From Cymbidium sinense (taxonomy: Eukaryota > Streptophyta > Magnoliopsida > Asparagales > Orchidaceae), in the NCBI GenBank assembly GCA_021442155.1, contig CM038218.1:64044474-64108473 (forward strand): a stretch of 64,000 bases of DNA. Direction: 5' to 3'. The position numbers were made by a program, and so were the translations under genes. Below the pieces are notes generated by a model, which was given only the letters and a program-made list of their open reading frames with translations, did no database searches and was not told the DNA's origin. Position 1 is the stretch's first letter. Every line of letters begins with the position of its first letter. Shown here one piece after another: positions 23,795 through 36,432 of the stretch.

Positions 23795-23814
23795 TTTTTC
23801 AGCACGTGGGAAAT

Positions 23815-24150
23815 CGTTAAAACAAATTTTCTTTCAATTTTTGGCATCGCCGTAACCTTCCAATTTTTCCGTGAATCGGGAAGAACATCATCAAGAATTC
23901 TTCTTTCGATTTTGATCTCATTTTAGCCTTCCCATTTTGCGAATCGGAACATCGTCAAGAGGACATTTTCTTTCTATTTCGGCATCCTCGTAACCCTTCA
24001 ATTTTCTTTATGTCGGAAGAACATCGTCAAGAGGTGAATTCTTCTTTTGGTTTTTGGCATCGCATTCCTCGCTTTAGCTTTGCAACCTTTGCTTCGCCAA
24101 GAATCGGGGAAGAACATCATCAAAAGGTGAATTCTTCTTTCGATTTCTAG
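23815..24150 (+). repeat. Four degenerate 70-80-bp units downstream of the TATA box
   Basis: Each unit contains a form of CGGGAAGAACATCATCAAG followed by AATTCTTCTTTCGATTTT and GGCATCGC. Similar units lie in the right LTR at about 38770-39180. They would fall in the transcribed leader (R/U5). Confidence 0.8.
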
Positions 24151-26778
24151 TGTCGTACTCCTTACCTTACCTTCCTAAATTGCATACCTAACCCCATTCC
24201 TTTGCACAAATTGTGTCGAAAATCGTCATAACATGTGATCTGTGAATGTGAAAATATATATATATTATTTCTTTGTTTGAAGATCTAGTTATGCTCAAGA
24301 GGAACGAGATGAAAAATAGGTTGTGGTGTCATAGGCGCGCTTCTTATCTCAAGAGGCTGCGCAGATGTTGTATAGACATATTTTGACATTTTGTCTAATT
24401 TCTATACTTAGAAAAAGGGTGGAATTAATATATATTGCATTTGTCTTCTTTCAGGTCTGAAGGCCTCGTCTTACTCAAGAGGGCGTGATGAGATGAAAAA
24501 TCGATTGTGGTGTCACACACCACTCTTCTCAGAGGTGTCTGGCTAAAACACACCCAGATCTACAGGGGGATGGCGAGGGAGGCAAAAATTGCAAATCTTT
24601 TGACTTAGAAAAAAGGTGAGAGTGAAATGAACTGACTTAAGAATGCTAAGTAAGTAAACCTGCAGCAAATTTTTAATTAAAAGCGTCAAATAAGAAAAAA
24701 AAAGAGGGGGAGCCTTTAAAGAAAATTTTGGAAAGAAAGAAACACTCATATAAAATGCAAATGAAATTTGGGGGAGGCTAATATTAAACTCACAAACTCT
24801 AATAGCGATTCTCATGGCTTAAATTGAAATAATAAAGTGAGTTTTCTTTTCTTGTAAATTCTCAACAAGCTTTAATTGAATTTGGGGGATAATACTAAAC
24901 TCATAACAAACTTGCAATAAACTCAAAATCTAAGGATGAATCCAAATTAGGTTTAATAACTCTTATACGAATATGGAGGTGATTATCATGCTAACTAATA
25001 AGCATAAGTAGAGATAAAATAATAAATACTGAAATCGGCATAACATATCAAAAGTGATGTAGATTGAACATAATCAAATTGGGAGAATTACAAAAACTCA
25101 ACAAGTAAACAAAATTATGATTTTCAAAATCAACGAAATCACTAATTATGTGAAATTGTTTAAGCTATAAACACCTGCATGTGCTCGGACACAGAGATTT
25201 CAAGTGCAAATTTTAATATCTGAAAAGGCTACGCAGGATAAATTGGAATATATTAAATATTAATCTGAAAAATCTAATAAGATATTAGATCAATTTACAA
25301 TGCCTTCGTCACCACCGGATCTGCAACTCTTTGTACAAGTAGATAGGAGGTGATACTAAACCAAAATCTATAGAAATCATAGGGCTCTCTTTAATCAAAA
25401 ATTAAGGAATTTTATTCTAATTATGATTTTTCAAATCAATAAACTCACTAATTAGGTGAAATTATCTAAGCTATAAAAACCTGCATGTGCTCGGATATAG
25501 AGATTTCAAGTGCAAATTTTAATGTCTACAAAACCTGTGCATGCTAAATTGGAATCAAATGAAACTACAAAATCCCTCTCATAACTTAAAAATAAAAACT
25601 GCCTAAATTCTTAAATACACCTACACGGGCCCTGACACTATGCTTACTGCTTAAATTCAAGTATCTTAGGATATTGCACGGCTTGCTTCCCGGTTTAGTC
25701 TTAGGACTGGGTCTGGGTTTACAAAACCTAAAATATATAATAAGAGTTTCAAATCAGTGAAATATGTGAGAATCTGATTCTGTCGGGTGATAGTAGATAT
25801 AATCCTCTGTTAGCAGCTAAACATAGTTGACAAGATCTAAAGCTCTTAAATATATTCAAATAAATTATTTTGTCAAATCAAATTAAGTAGCAATCTGAAA
25901 TTATTTAAATGATATTCTATCATTAAAAGCTTAAATCAAAACTCAATCTATCCACCTTCCGCAACCGTTTATCGAGGATGACAAATTAAGAAAATTTTAG
26001 CTCACAAAGGAGCCAATGTCAAATCAAGTGTTCTGCTATGTTCACTCTCAATCAATCTCTTGTCAATAAGGATGTGGCTTGTGTCCTCGACTACGGCCAG
26101 CCAATAACTCCACATATGAAGCGATTACGACCAAAGTCCCTCGATCGTGGTTTGGCGTCGACTCCATTATATATTACAATCGATGGTAGCCCATATGTTC
26201 CTCAATGGCTCTACCCTTTGAGTTGTGCATCATTGGGTATACTTGATAGGGAAATCAACCCTCTATCAGCTAAGGTAGACTTAAGCCTATCTCCTTAGAC
26301 AAACACCACTCCAAGTCTATAATAATTTCTTGGATGACATAACTCATGTTTGATAAGGATCCTTTCGGTTGGTCATATCTCCTCATTAGTAGATTAGGGA
26401 TTGTAGGGATGAAGGAATCATGGGATCTAGATGGACGTCATCATTCCCCAATCATCCGTTTAAGTGAAATGATAAATTTTATAATCTAAATTAAAACTCC
26501 ATCTCTACTATCTGTATGCATTAGCAATCGAACTAACTTTGAAAGTTCTCTCTCACTTATTGGGAGGGGTAATTAACTATAGGGGCTTACGCCTATAAGA
26601 AACCTAAAACTAGATCTAAAGTTCTCACAAAATGAGGGTGAAATCTATGGGTAGTGTCTTATCTACTTTTCCATCTGCCTTCTAAAAATTACACCGACAC
26701 ACTGTAAATCACTCTCTTAAATATTCAATTCAAAAATTATCGAGAGGTCGGTGGCAAATTTTCAGAGCCCACAGATTT

Positions 26779-26797
26779 CTAGCGACTCCGCTGGGGA
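26779..26797 (+). other. Primer-binding site of the Tat element
   Basis: AGCGACTCCGCTGGGGA starts about 8 bases after the left LTR end. It matches the TGGCGACTCCGCTGGGGA-type site of plant Tat/Ogre elements with one change; its complement ends in a tRNA-like CCA. From memory of the lineage the primer is tRNA-Arg; that is not testable here. Confidence 0.75.
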
Positions 26798-26799
26798 CA

Positions 26800-28600
26800 G
26801 GATTCTCTTCCATCTTTGGCTAGTCATATATGTGTTATAGTAGCAATAAAATTTTTGAAAATTTAAAACAAAAAATGGTGATTTAAGTGTTAATAAATTC
26901 AATATTATATGTAGAATGAATCATTCCGTAGAGTATATCTTTATTACACCATTATTTTATCCTGTAGCACCTCTGCATCTTGAAAGTATGGGGTGAAATA
27001 ATAATTGCTAATTACTAATCCCCATCTTTCACTTTTGCAAAAATGGATCTACAAAGCACTCATTTCACCGTTTAGCTAGGTCATGGTGCAAACATCCCAA
27101 GTCATCATCAACTGGTGATGTCGGGGCTACCATTCAATTTTGTAGCTTGAATTTCTTTGTCGTAACTCACGAAGTACCCACCATGGTACATTAGGTCCAG
27201 GCCATGTGGAAGGCCTCGACTCAACTAGCCATGCACCAAGTTCAACAACCATCACTTTCAAGGAGTTCTGACGGAACTTTGTTTTCAAAGGCTAGGTCAA
27301 TCTGCTCAGTGATGAAAAGAACCGTCGAGAAAAATATGTCTTTAATGCCTCATAATTACTGTTGCATCGACTAAACTTTTGTACTCATGAAGCTTCCTCA
27401 TCAGCAAATTAACCAAAAAAATAGAGAGAAGAAGGAGAAAGATGAGCTCAGTAGATCCTCGACCTAGTGAACAAGCGATACTATGGGGAGTATTCCTACC
27501 CACAATAACTTTGATAATCTAAAGTGGGTAAAGAGGAATAGCTCTACTAGCAAAGTAAAGCAGTCTTTCAGGAAGAACCAACCACGCCAAGCTCCACCAC
27601 CATAGATGAGACAACCTGAAACACTGTCTGCCATGATACATAAAGTTCTCAAAGCAACCAAGGATAGAGGCTTAATGAAAAGAAGATTTCAGAGGAATAT
27701 GGTAATGGAAAATACTAAAGCTCTACCAAGAAAGTTGTCATCTCTTCTGGTAACTAGCTAGCGAGCCTAGTATGCTTCACATGATGAGCATCGGAGCGTG
27801 ACACTTGGACCGCATGTCCAAGAATCTGTTATCGAAAGGTCCTAATGAAAGGGTAAGTAAATATGGAGGTCAAGGCCCCATAATGAAACTTTGAGTAATA
27901 GAAGAGGTGTGACATCTAACACATATACTCAGAAATTCTCCTCAAAATTAACTCATCAGAAGTGGATACCCAAAAGAAAGGATATCACTGATGAAAGATA
28001 TAATGGTTGACACCATGGAGAATCCTCTAGGGGATCCCATCATTGATCAGTTTCACCCTATAAGAGAAGGTTGATGTTGATTGTGGTTCGTTAATAGAAG
28101 AAGTGGTTGTTCCGCAAATTGAACCAGAGATCCACTGGAAACGTCGATCAGAAATTTGTGTGCAAGAAGAAAATAATGAAGAAGATTCTATGGAAGTGGA
28201 AGTTGTCTATATGATGAGAGATATAGATGAACTCTTTGCTTAGCGACACATAAATCGAATCTTAACAATTTGATGCTTATGAAGAAGAGTCTTCATAGAA
28301 ACAAATAGAGGATGGATCGATCTTTTGAAGAAGAAGAAGATCATAATGAGAAAGATATCATGGGTGTAAGCTATCTATATGGTTGAACAGAAATGATCGG
28401 TACACATTTTATAATCATCAACCTAAATAACCGTCTCAAATGCACAAGGAGAAGGAGTCAAGTTCTTTCCCTAAAATGAGTAAGGAAGCGGAACAACAAA
28501 AGAAATAGAAGAAGAGAAAAACATCTTGATGATCATGGCTAGCTAGAGCAAAGAGAAATGCAACATCAAATGGAGGTCAAAAGAGGAGATTCCTGACTTG
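26800..28600 (+). other. Tat leader / pre-gag region
   Basis: The 1.8 kb between the primer site and gag contains many short broken frames and acidic or lysine-rich stretches near 28180-28560, such as a run encoding EEE-type residues. Ogre-like elements can carry an extra ORF here, but I could not recognise one. Confidence 0.45.
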
Positions 28601-28611
28601 GAAATAATGAT

Positions 28612-29902
28612 ATGATGGTACAAATGAACATCATGATGGAGATGTTGCATAAGAATATCACATCAAGTGTAGCACCTGTCTTATCTACGAATCAACAGGA
28701 AACTAATACTGTAACTTCTATACCACCAGTCACAATGATACCTCAAGCTCCTATAGTACATGGCATGCATGAAGTCAAGAATGAAGTTAACCCACTTCCT
28801 CTCCAATCGATAATTCAAAATCAAGCACCGGGAACTGTAATAGCCTCGGTTGAAATGATAATCAATGAAAAGATAAAGGTCATAGCCTCGAGCAGCTAAA
28901 AAAGTGAGTGCTTACCCTGACTATGATCAAGTGTTGCAAAGGTTACTCGGTGCCAAAATTTAATACTTTTAGCGGGCTTGGTAATCCAAAGCAAATCGCC
29001 AATTTAAGGCTACTTGTGGTAACACGAGGAGAATGATGCCTTTGCTTTTCCATCAATTCGTCAGTAGCTTGACCTCAGCCTCTTTCGAATGGTATGTAGA
29101 ATTGTCAAATGATTCAGTTAAAACCTTTGCTAAGTTAGAGACTATATTTGTGAAGAGATTCACCAGTGCAACCGAGAAAATCACAATCACTGACCTTGTC
29201 ATGTTGAATAGAAGGAAAGATGAGTCAGTGATGAAATTCATAAGTCATTACCGCAACCTAAGTATGAAGTGCGAGCAACAATTGGAAGAAGAACATGTGA
29301 TCCAATTGCTAATGGGAAATATCGATGATAAAATGGACCATTTTATGCATGCGCGATTCAACATTCTTTGCTCGAGGGTGGCTAAGTTGGTTGAATAAGT
29401 CTAAAGTCTATGCAGATAAAGCAAAGAGAAAAAACCTTCAGACTCAAGAAGAAATGAAACTCATGCCACTTCCTATAGCTCAAATGGTGAAAAGTGGGTG
29501 ATATACAACGTGTATAAAGGAAAGCAGACGATGTACAATGATGATAAGGGTAAAAATCCTGTTTATTCTAATCCACAACCAAAACTGATATTAGGAGGCA
29601 ATGACAAATCTTGAACTTTTCCAAGTGGTGGGGAGCATCCAAAATAAGCGATAAGAGATGATGAGCGAATGCAGCCATCTCTCAAGGAAAAGATGAACAA
29701 AAAATATTCCTTTAGAAGGGATAGTGTGGCTAAATTATTTCAACAAGCAGTCAAAGTTGGTTTACAATTACCAAAAATTAAAAGGCTTGAAGAAGCTAAT
29801 CAAGTCAACAATCCAAATTATTGTCTCTATCATTGGATGGTCAGTCATCCTATTGAAGATTATTATGTCTTCAAAGATTGGCTAGAAAGGAAGTATCGGT
29901 GA
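28612..29902 (+). pseudogene. gag: Tat-type gag, frameshifted
   Basis: A first open frame (28612-28899) is a low-complexity N-terminal part. The capsid core follows: KFNTFSGLGNPKQ (about 28955-28995), then 121 open residues from 29033 with FHQFVSSLTSASFEWYVEL and MLNRRKDESVMKFISHYRNL, the canonical Tat/Ogre gag block. A later open frame (29669-29902) ends with NYCLYHWMVSHPIEDYYVFK, a zinc-knuckle-like C-x-x-H...H motif in which the expected second Cys is Tyr. The gag forms the particle that packages RNA. Several stops separate the parts. Confidence 0.85.
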
Positions 29903-31069
29903 GGTAAATTTACATTATCCGATAGTGGTCTAGTCAACCCAAAAAGATAGTCTACAAAGATGATTACGTCCTCTTTTGTAACATCCAGTGAAGACAAATA
30001 GAAGGAGAAATCAATTCATACTGAAGAATGGCAAACAGTAGTCTCTAAAAAGACCATGAAGATGCTAAAGCAGTTAAATGACGTCCCTAGTGTTAAGTGG
30101 AAATCACCACTTGAACCTATATTGGACTTAAGAGAGATGCCTAAACCAAGTATTTGGGCTTCTTATTCGATAAGGCTACTTCATCACACATGAGAAGCGT
30201 CTACTAACACGCCTCATCAAAGAAGTGGCTAAGAAAAGGAAGATCAAGAATAGAATAACAACTCAAAAGATCATTAACAATCTAGAGGAGTATCACCAGC
30301 CGACAAGATAGCCATTTAGGCTTGCAGACTTCATGCCTAAACTTCACATTGCTAAATCAGATGAAGAAGATAATGGTGAATCTTGCTCAGTAGAGACATG
30401 CAGAATCATTTACGTGATGTCAGATATTCTTCAATATCGGTTACTCTGAAATGACAAGGGTAGTCAGACAAACTCGACCAACCCATCACAATTCTTATCA
30501 AGAAAGCAAGAAGAGCCTGAGGAGCTAACATCTGAATTTTGTTTAATGACTCAACAAGACAATAATAGTTCAGATGAAGATCTATATTTTCCCAATGGAG
30601 AAGAGTCAGACTCATCGATATCACATGAAAGCGTATGACATTGAAAAATGAGTCTAACCCTTTTGACCAATCTTCCAGAATAAGAAGGGAATTTGAAGAA
30701 ACTACCTCTTCAGAAGAATCTGAGTGAGATGAGGTGATTCAAATTCAGTTGAGAAGTGGAAAAATCTTACCACCTTCATCAAAGAAGGGAAACATAAATA
30801 AAGACAAAGGAAAATAAATTGAAGTCAATGAAGATGTCATTTCTAGAAATCCTAGGATAAAGCCTAAATCAAGCGAGAAGATATATTATAATATTCTATC
30901 ACGAGAAAGATCCTTGCACAACCGAATGTGTGCGAGGCTCTCTTGATATACTTTTGGCTCTCAAAGATAGAGTTATGAAGCTTACTTTGCTAAAAAAAAA
31001 TGCATGAAGCATTGCAAACTCAAGATCTCCCAGTAATTATATTTTTTGAAGATCTTATGTTAGGAATGA

Positions 31070-31420
31070 CATATCAAAACCATCCTCTTTATGTTACTGC
31101 AGAGCATGATGGCATCTCGATCACCTGAATATTGATTGATCCAGGTTCTTCTATCAATCTTATGAGTCTAAAGGTATTGAGAGGATTATCATATCCAACA
31201 TCTTGGGAGAGATAAATTGATGGTTCATGGATTCAATGAAAGAGAAAACTTTAGGTTCTTTTATTCTCGCTCAAATTCAAGGATTTATATACAGAAGCCA
31301 AGTTTCATGTAATCAATACCGATACATCATTTAGAGCTCTCTTGGGTCGGCCGTGGCTGCATGAGTATGGCATGGACCCATCAACTATGCATTAATGTAT
31401 GAAGTATCTAAAAGATGGAG
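31070..31420 (+). pseudogene. Tat aspartic protease region, broken
   Basis: HDGISIT, then a stop, then ILIDPGSSINLMSLKVLRGL (about 31105-31185) matches Tat protease, with D-P-G-S at the active site (the family uses D-G/P-G-S). [12 protein letters not shown] text near 31340-31360 corresponds to the LLGRPWL block in another frame. The position between gag and RT fits. Confidence 0.7.
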
Positions 31421-31429
31421 AAGAATTCA

Positions 31430-32300
31430 AAATTCCTAGTAACCTACAACCATTCTCCATCAATGAAGCAAAGATCTATGAAGATGTAAAATATTTCATC
31501 CTCAAAAGTGCTTACAGCTCAAAGCCTCTTGAAGGTAGCATCCACTTCAGAACTAAAAGCAATTTCACAAAGTGAAGAGCAGCAAAGTGGAGAAGGAAGG
31601 CAATGCTCTCCCTAAAGCACTTGATTTTTTTACCTAAGTTAAGAGAACTGGTTCCTCATTTGGGAAGTGACACGGAAGAAGAAGAAGATATGTTTATCAA
31701 ACCTAAGGGAACTTATATGCTTTCAAGAAAAGTAGAGTATAATAAGTGATTCGATTGAGACTATGAATCAAAATTATCCCGAGGATTCATGTATTGAAAA
31801 TTAATACATTCTAAATGCGTTGAGAGAGTGAACAAGAACTCTATTTTACAAATCTGAGGAGTCTCAGCCACAAGATTTTGAATAGCCTTCTCAACATAAA
31901 AGTTCAGATGAGATAGTACCAATAAGAATACCAATATACTATCTACAGAAATTACGAAGAATGATGCGAAAGCTTGGAATTCATATGGGAACTACTAAGC
32001 ATAGGACTCAAGTCTTTAACAAAATGTGGATCCAAAGAAGTCCTCAGGCATCATGAAGAAGTGATAAGTTTATCACTAAAGGTCTGGGGTTCATCTGTAA
32101 ATATCATCAAGATAGAGCCTATTATAATATAATAGAAGCTGAGATCGAGACTCATAGTGATGAAGAAGATGATTCTCATGAAATTTTCTTAAAATGATGA
32201 AGAAGTAGAAGCCAGCCGCACTTGAAGAACTCAAGAGATGGTGGACAAATAGCTATGGATGAACTTAAAGAAATCAACCTAAGGCGAGGATGATTCCATC
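31430..32300 (+). other. Linker between protease and RT in the Tat element
   Basis: Only short broken frames are present, with acidic stretches. No domain was recognised. Confidence 0.4.
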
Positions 32301-33060
32301 CAACTTTGTCGGCCTTATACATGATGAGAAAGTTGAAAAGCTAAAATGCTACTTTGTGAATTGAGGATTTCTTTGCACATATACTGTCTCTTATCCCCTC
32401 ATGTAGCATTTCACAAACTAGCTATTAAATCAGATGCAACGCTTGTTAAGCAAGCTCCTAGATGAATAAGATTAGAGATTGAAGAACAGGTAATTACAAA
32501 AACTAAGAAACTGATTGAAGCAAACTTCATCTGAGAGGAGAAGTATGTAGATTGGATAGCCAACATTGTCCCAGTTAGAAGAAGAATGGCCAAATCCTTC
32601 TCTACATTGACTTTCGAGACCTAAATAATGCATGCCCAAAAGATGACTTTCCTCTTCTAATATCAGAACTATTGGTGGACAGCACTTCCAACTATGACAT
32701 GTTCTCATTCATGGACGGATCGTCAGGATACAACCAAATCAAAATGGCACACAAGATGAAAAAAATATCATTCACTATTAGCATCTATTGCTATACAGTC
32801 ATGCCCTTTGGCTTGAAAAATGTTGGAGCTACATACCAAAGAGCCATGACACGTATTTTTGATGAGTTGATTCATCAAAAAGTGGAATGTTATGTCAATG
32901 ATTTGGTAGTGAAGAGCTTAAACTATGGAAACCACTTTGAAGACTTGAAAATTGTACTAGAGAGAATCAAAAAATATGATCTCAAGATGAATCCTCTAAA
33001 ATGTGCATTTGGGGTATCCTCTGAAAAATTCATGGGTACATTATACATGTAGGCATTGAA
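32300..33060 (+). pseudogene. pol: Tat reverse transcriptase, active site YVND
   Basis: Upstream frames give HKLAIKSDATLVKQ and IEEQVITKTKKLIEANFI (about 32410-32530), then the 126-residue open frame from 32672 with FSFMDGSSGYNQIKMA, SFTISIYCYTVMPFGLKN and QRAMTRIFDELIHQKVECYV. The catalytic loop reads YVNDLVVKS, where the family has YVDD, so the second aspartate pair is damaged. This copy should lack polymerase activity if the base is right. The order and spacing of motifs fit RT palm and fingers. Confidence 0.88.
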
Positions 33061-33229
33061 ATCAATCCTTTAAAATCAAGGTAATTGTGGAGATGCCTCC
33101 ACCAAGAGTTTGTCAACTCATTCTTTACAAGGATAGCTTGCATTCATCCATCAATTTAGATCAAACTTATCAGGACGCTATCAATCATTTTCAAGGTTGA
33201 TGAAGAAGGGTGCTCCATTCAAGTGGGAC

Positions 33230-34070
33230 AAGGAGTGCCAAGAAGCCTTCAATAGCATTAAAAGCTACCCGTTAAATCCACCAATCCTAGCGGCCTATTC
33301 TGAAGCCCTCATTCTATACATTAGAAGAGTCCCTTGGAGCATTATTGACACAACACAATGAAAGAAAGAGAATGCTTTATTATATCAATCGAAGATTAAT
33401 AGGAGCATAAATGAGATACTCTCGATGAAGCACTATTTAGCATTGATCTTTCGGTCAAAAGCTTCATCACTATATGTTATCTCACAAGATTACCTCATCT
33501 CAAGATCAATCTCAAGTACTTGATGACAAGAAGACGCATTGTGAGTTTTGGCAAGATGGGCAGTATTTCCTTTGCAATTTGATATCACATACATTTCACA
33601 AAAAGCAATGAAGGGATAAGTCTTAGCAGATTTTGTTGTTGCACATCCTATCATGGCAAACTCTTCTCTTAATGATGATTTGCCTGATAAGCAAATTATG
33701 TTCATTCATGAAAGAGAAAAATTACAAATTTGAGAAATATACTTTGATGGAGCCTCATCGATCAATAAGTCCAACATCTAAATTTCCCAAGAGCAAGAGC
33801 AAGAATCAGTATCATCTTTATAACACCAGAAAGAGGGATAATGAGACCATCATATGGATTGACCGAGCAAAGAACTAATAATGAAGCTGAATATGAAGCA
33901 TTAATGGCAGGTCTGGAAGAAACTATTTTCATAGGCATTCAAAACCTGCACATTTTTGGTGATTCTCAGCTTATTATAAATCAAGTACTTGGCATCTATA
34001 GAATCAATAAGCTTGAGTTAGCTTTCTATCACAAGTGAGTTCTCAAGCTAATGAAGCGGATACCAAATAT
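33230..34070 (+). pseudogene. Tat RNase H region with second, archaeal-type RNase H
   Basis: The first RNase H part (33230-33560) is badly broken. A second block begins with YFDGASS (near 33738) and continues, from an open frame at 33841-34038, with RTNNEAEYEALMAGLEETIF and LHIFGDSQLIINQVLGIY. The E-A-E-Y-E-A-L and G-D-S-Q-L-I motifs are those of the archaeal-like RNase H captured by the Tat lineage. Dual RNase H is the main evidence for the lineage call. Confidence 0.85.
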
Positions 34071-34489
34071 CACAGTAACTCGAGTCTCTCGATCTAAGAA
34101 TAGCAAAGCCAACTATTTAGAAAATTAGCTAAGGAAATGGCAAGTATGAATGGTGATTATGTCATGATCAACATATTTACTCGATGAGTTCTAGAGCCAA
34201 TAAAATATCAATCCCTGTAGGTAGAGAGATTACCAAATTGACCCGATGGATCGATTTCTCCTCATACTCCCAAAATCAACAAGAAGTTGTACAAGAAGAG
34301 CTAAGAATGACATTGCCTCAAAAGTAGTGTGAAGCCTTTTGTTATAGAAGAGTCAGTGATTGGCAAGCCTTCATCGACTACTTTAAAGAAGGAAATTACC
34401 AAGTAATAAATCATGGCCTCAAATCGATAAGAGAATGCTACATTATGCTTTGTCACAATACTTTATATCATAGATCCTTTGAACAAATG

Positions 34490-35600
34490 TGGCTATGATG
34501 CCTATGTAGATGAAGCTAGCAAAGTGATGGTTGAAGTTCATGAAGGACTTTGTGGTGCACATCGAGTCCCAAGATGGCAGTAAAGATCAAAAAGATGGCT
34601 TATTATTGGCCTTCTATGGTGAGGGATTGCATTAATCATGCTAAGAAGTGTCATGAGTGTCAAGTACATAGGAATCTTATGCATCAACCTCCAAATCCAT
34701 TACACCCAACAATAACATCCTGGCCATTCGAATGTTGGGAAATAAATGTAATTAGACCAATTGATCCACCGTCGTCAGTTGGACATTGCTTCATCCTAGC
34801 GGCGACTGACTATTTTTCTAAGTGGGCTAAGGCTACTCTATTTAAAGAAGTTACTGCTGATTGAGTGATTAACTTCTTCATGCATAATGTGATCTATAGA
34901 TTTGGAGTGTCACGCTGAATAATTTTTGATAATGGCACAGTTTTCAAAAGTGCAAAGATTTATAAATTTGTCGATCGACACAAAATTGATTGGTGATACT
35001 CTTCAATATATAATCCAAGATCAAATGGTTTGGCAGAGGCTTTCAACAAGACATTGGTCAAACTGCTCAAGAAGATTCTCACTAAAAATAAGAGAGAATG
35101 ACATACCAAGCTAATAGAGACTATGTGTATCGAACTACAAGACACTAAAGCCACTCCATATTCATTGGTATTTGGAACTAAAGCAGTTCTTCCGCTCGAA
35201 GTTGAGTTACCTTCACTTCGAGTAGCCATCCAATACAGTCTAACTGAGGATCAAAATGCCCATCTGAGAATGGAGGAACTTGACGTGCTTGATGAAGTTA
35301 GATTGCAAGCTCATCAAAATCTGGAAGTCTATCGAGCAAAGATGTTCAAGGATTTTGACCATACAGTGAGGCCTCGAACATTCCAAAAATGAGAATTGGT
35401 TCTAGTGCTGAGAAGACCAGTTTTTCCAAATCAAAAATTCGGTGCAAATTTGAGCCTAACTAGGAAGGGTCTTTTGTCATTGAGAAGGTATACCAAGGAA
35501 GGGCATACCAACTCATTGGCCTAAAGGGTGAAAGACCAATGATGCCAATTAATGGTCGATACTTGAAAAAGTATTATACTTGATGGTCACATTCTCGAGA
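34490..35600 (+). pseudogene. Tat integrase, broken
   Basis: The zinc-binding N-terminus HEGLCGAH...CHECQVH spans 34535-34665 over two frames. The core gives ATDYFSKWAKA (first Asp near 34808), RFGVS then IIFDNGTVFKSAK (second Asp about 34930), and NPRSNGLAEAFNKTLVKLL with the expected Glu (about 35010-35065). An open frame 35123-35392 carries TPYSLVFGTKAVLPLEVELP and the C-terminal part; the end of the CDS is near 35583. No chromodomain follows, as usual in Tat elements. Stops and frameshifts break it at least four times. Confidence 0.87.
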
Positions 35601-35612
35601 TACAATAGAAAT

Positions 35613-35743
35613 CCCCCTGTAATACAGGGGGCATTTTTTTAGTATATCTATTTATGTTAACATCATGCTTCATGCCGAGATCCCTAAATAGACATACTCC
35701 ACATGAAGAAATTTTCTGTGAAAATTCCCCTGTTACACAGGGG
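35613..35743 (+). repeat. Repeated short hairpins between pol and the 3' LTR
   Basis: CCCCCTGT-AAT-ACAGGGGG (35613-35631) is a perfect 8-bp stem with a 3-base loop. CCCCTGT-TAC-ACAGGGG (35727-35743) is a 7-bp stem. Both are followed by a C/ATTTTT tract. Decayed relatives occur near 35791 and 35870. Confidence 0.8.
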
Positions 35744-36164
35744 CATTTTTAGATTTTTATATAGAGATGAAATCAATGTTGTATGTTAAAATCCCCAGTA
35801 CATCAATTCAAATATGGATGTATTTGAATATTTTCATCTTGAAAATTCTCTCTAAATATACTTTAGAATTCTCCTGCAATACAATTTTTTTAGTTTATAT
35901 TAAGTTTATTTGAGTTGACATCTGCATAAGACAAGATCCTCAAATATTTTTTTGATTATCGGCTACAAATCCGAATATATTATAATTATCATTTGTTGTG
36001 CATATTCTTGCAGAAACAAAAAGAATCGATTTCTATGCATGAAAGGACAACCCTAAATGTCAAGAAATTTATCTCTCTGATTTACCAAATTCTGGAGATC
36101 AAGTTAGAAGAACTCTTTTAAGCTTCAATCAATGTTGGAGAAACATCAACCTCTACATCCTAAA

Positions 36165-36432
36165 GTCTAGGACGGAAGTTCTAAAGGTCGACTCAACAAG
36201 CCCAAATGGCCGTTCGACGCTCTCCTCACTCAAGCAAGAAAAGGCCCAGTGAAAGAGCTCCTCATTATCCGATGATAAAATAACCAACCACTTATACTTG
36301 AAGACTCGGCGTTCTAAAGGTCGAACTCAACAAGCCCAAATATGATCGAGTTGTTGACGCTCTCCTCACTCAACAAGCTGCAAGAAAAGGCTGTAGTAAA
36401 AGAGTCCTTGCTCATCAGTCCAATGATGATAA
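36165..36432 (+). repeat. Two tandem units of 133 bp
   Basis: CTAAAGGTCGACTCAACAAG recurs as CTAAAGGTCGAACTCAACAAG at +133. The remainder, through GACGCTCTCCTCACTCAA and a lysine-codon-like AAGAAAAGGC, also matches. The unit lies between pol and the 3' LTR. Confidence 0.8.

Larger units (their letters stand above)
21963..26773 (+). repeat. 5' LTR of the Tat element (4.8 kb)
   Basis: It begins TGTTGACCTCC and ends AGAGCCCACA; the right LTR begins TATTGACCTCC and ends AGAGCCCACA. Inside are about three tandem units of about 295 bp (22080-23010), a GC-rich patch (23270-23740), a TATA box, about four units of 70-80 bp (23815-24150), and a duplicated block with CCTGCATGTGCTCGGA (25170 and 25478). 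About 690 bp at 25540-26235 has no counterpart in the right LTR. Confidence 0.88.

Noticed and set aside
35613..35640. Stem-loop followed by T-run as a bacterial-type terminator
   Set aside because: The context is a plant retrotransposon; the repeated hairpins are better described as element RNA structure.
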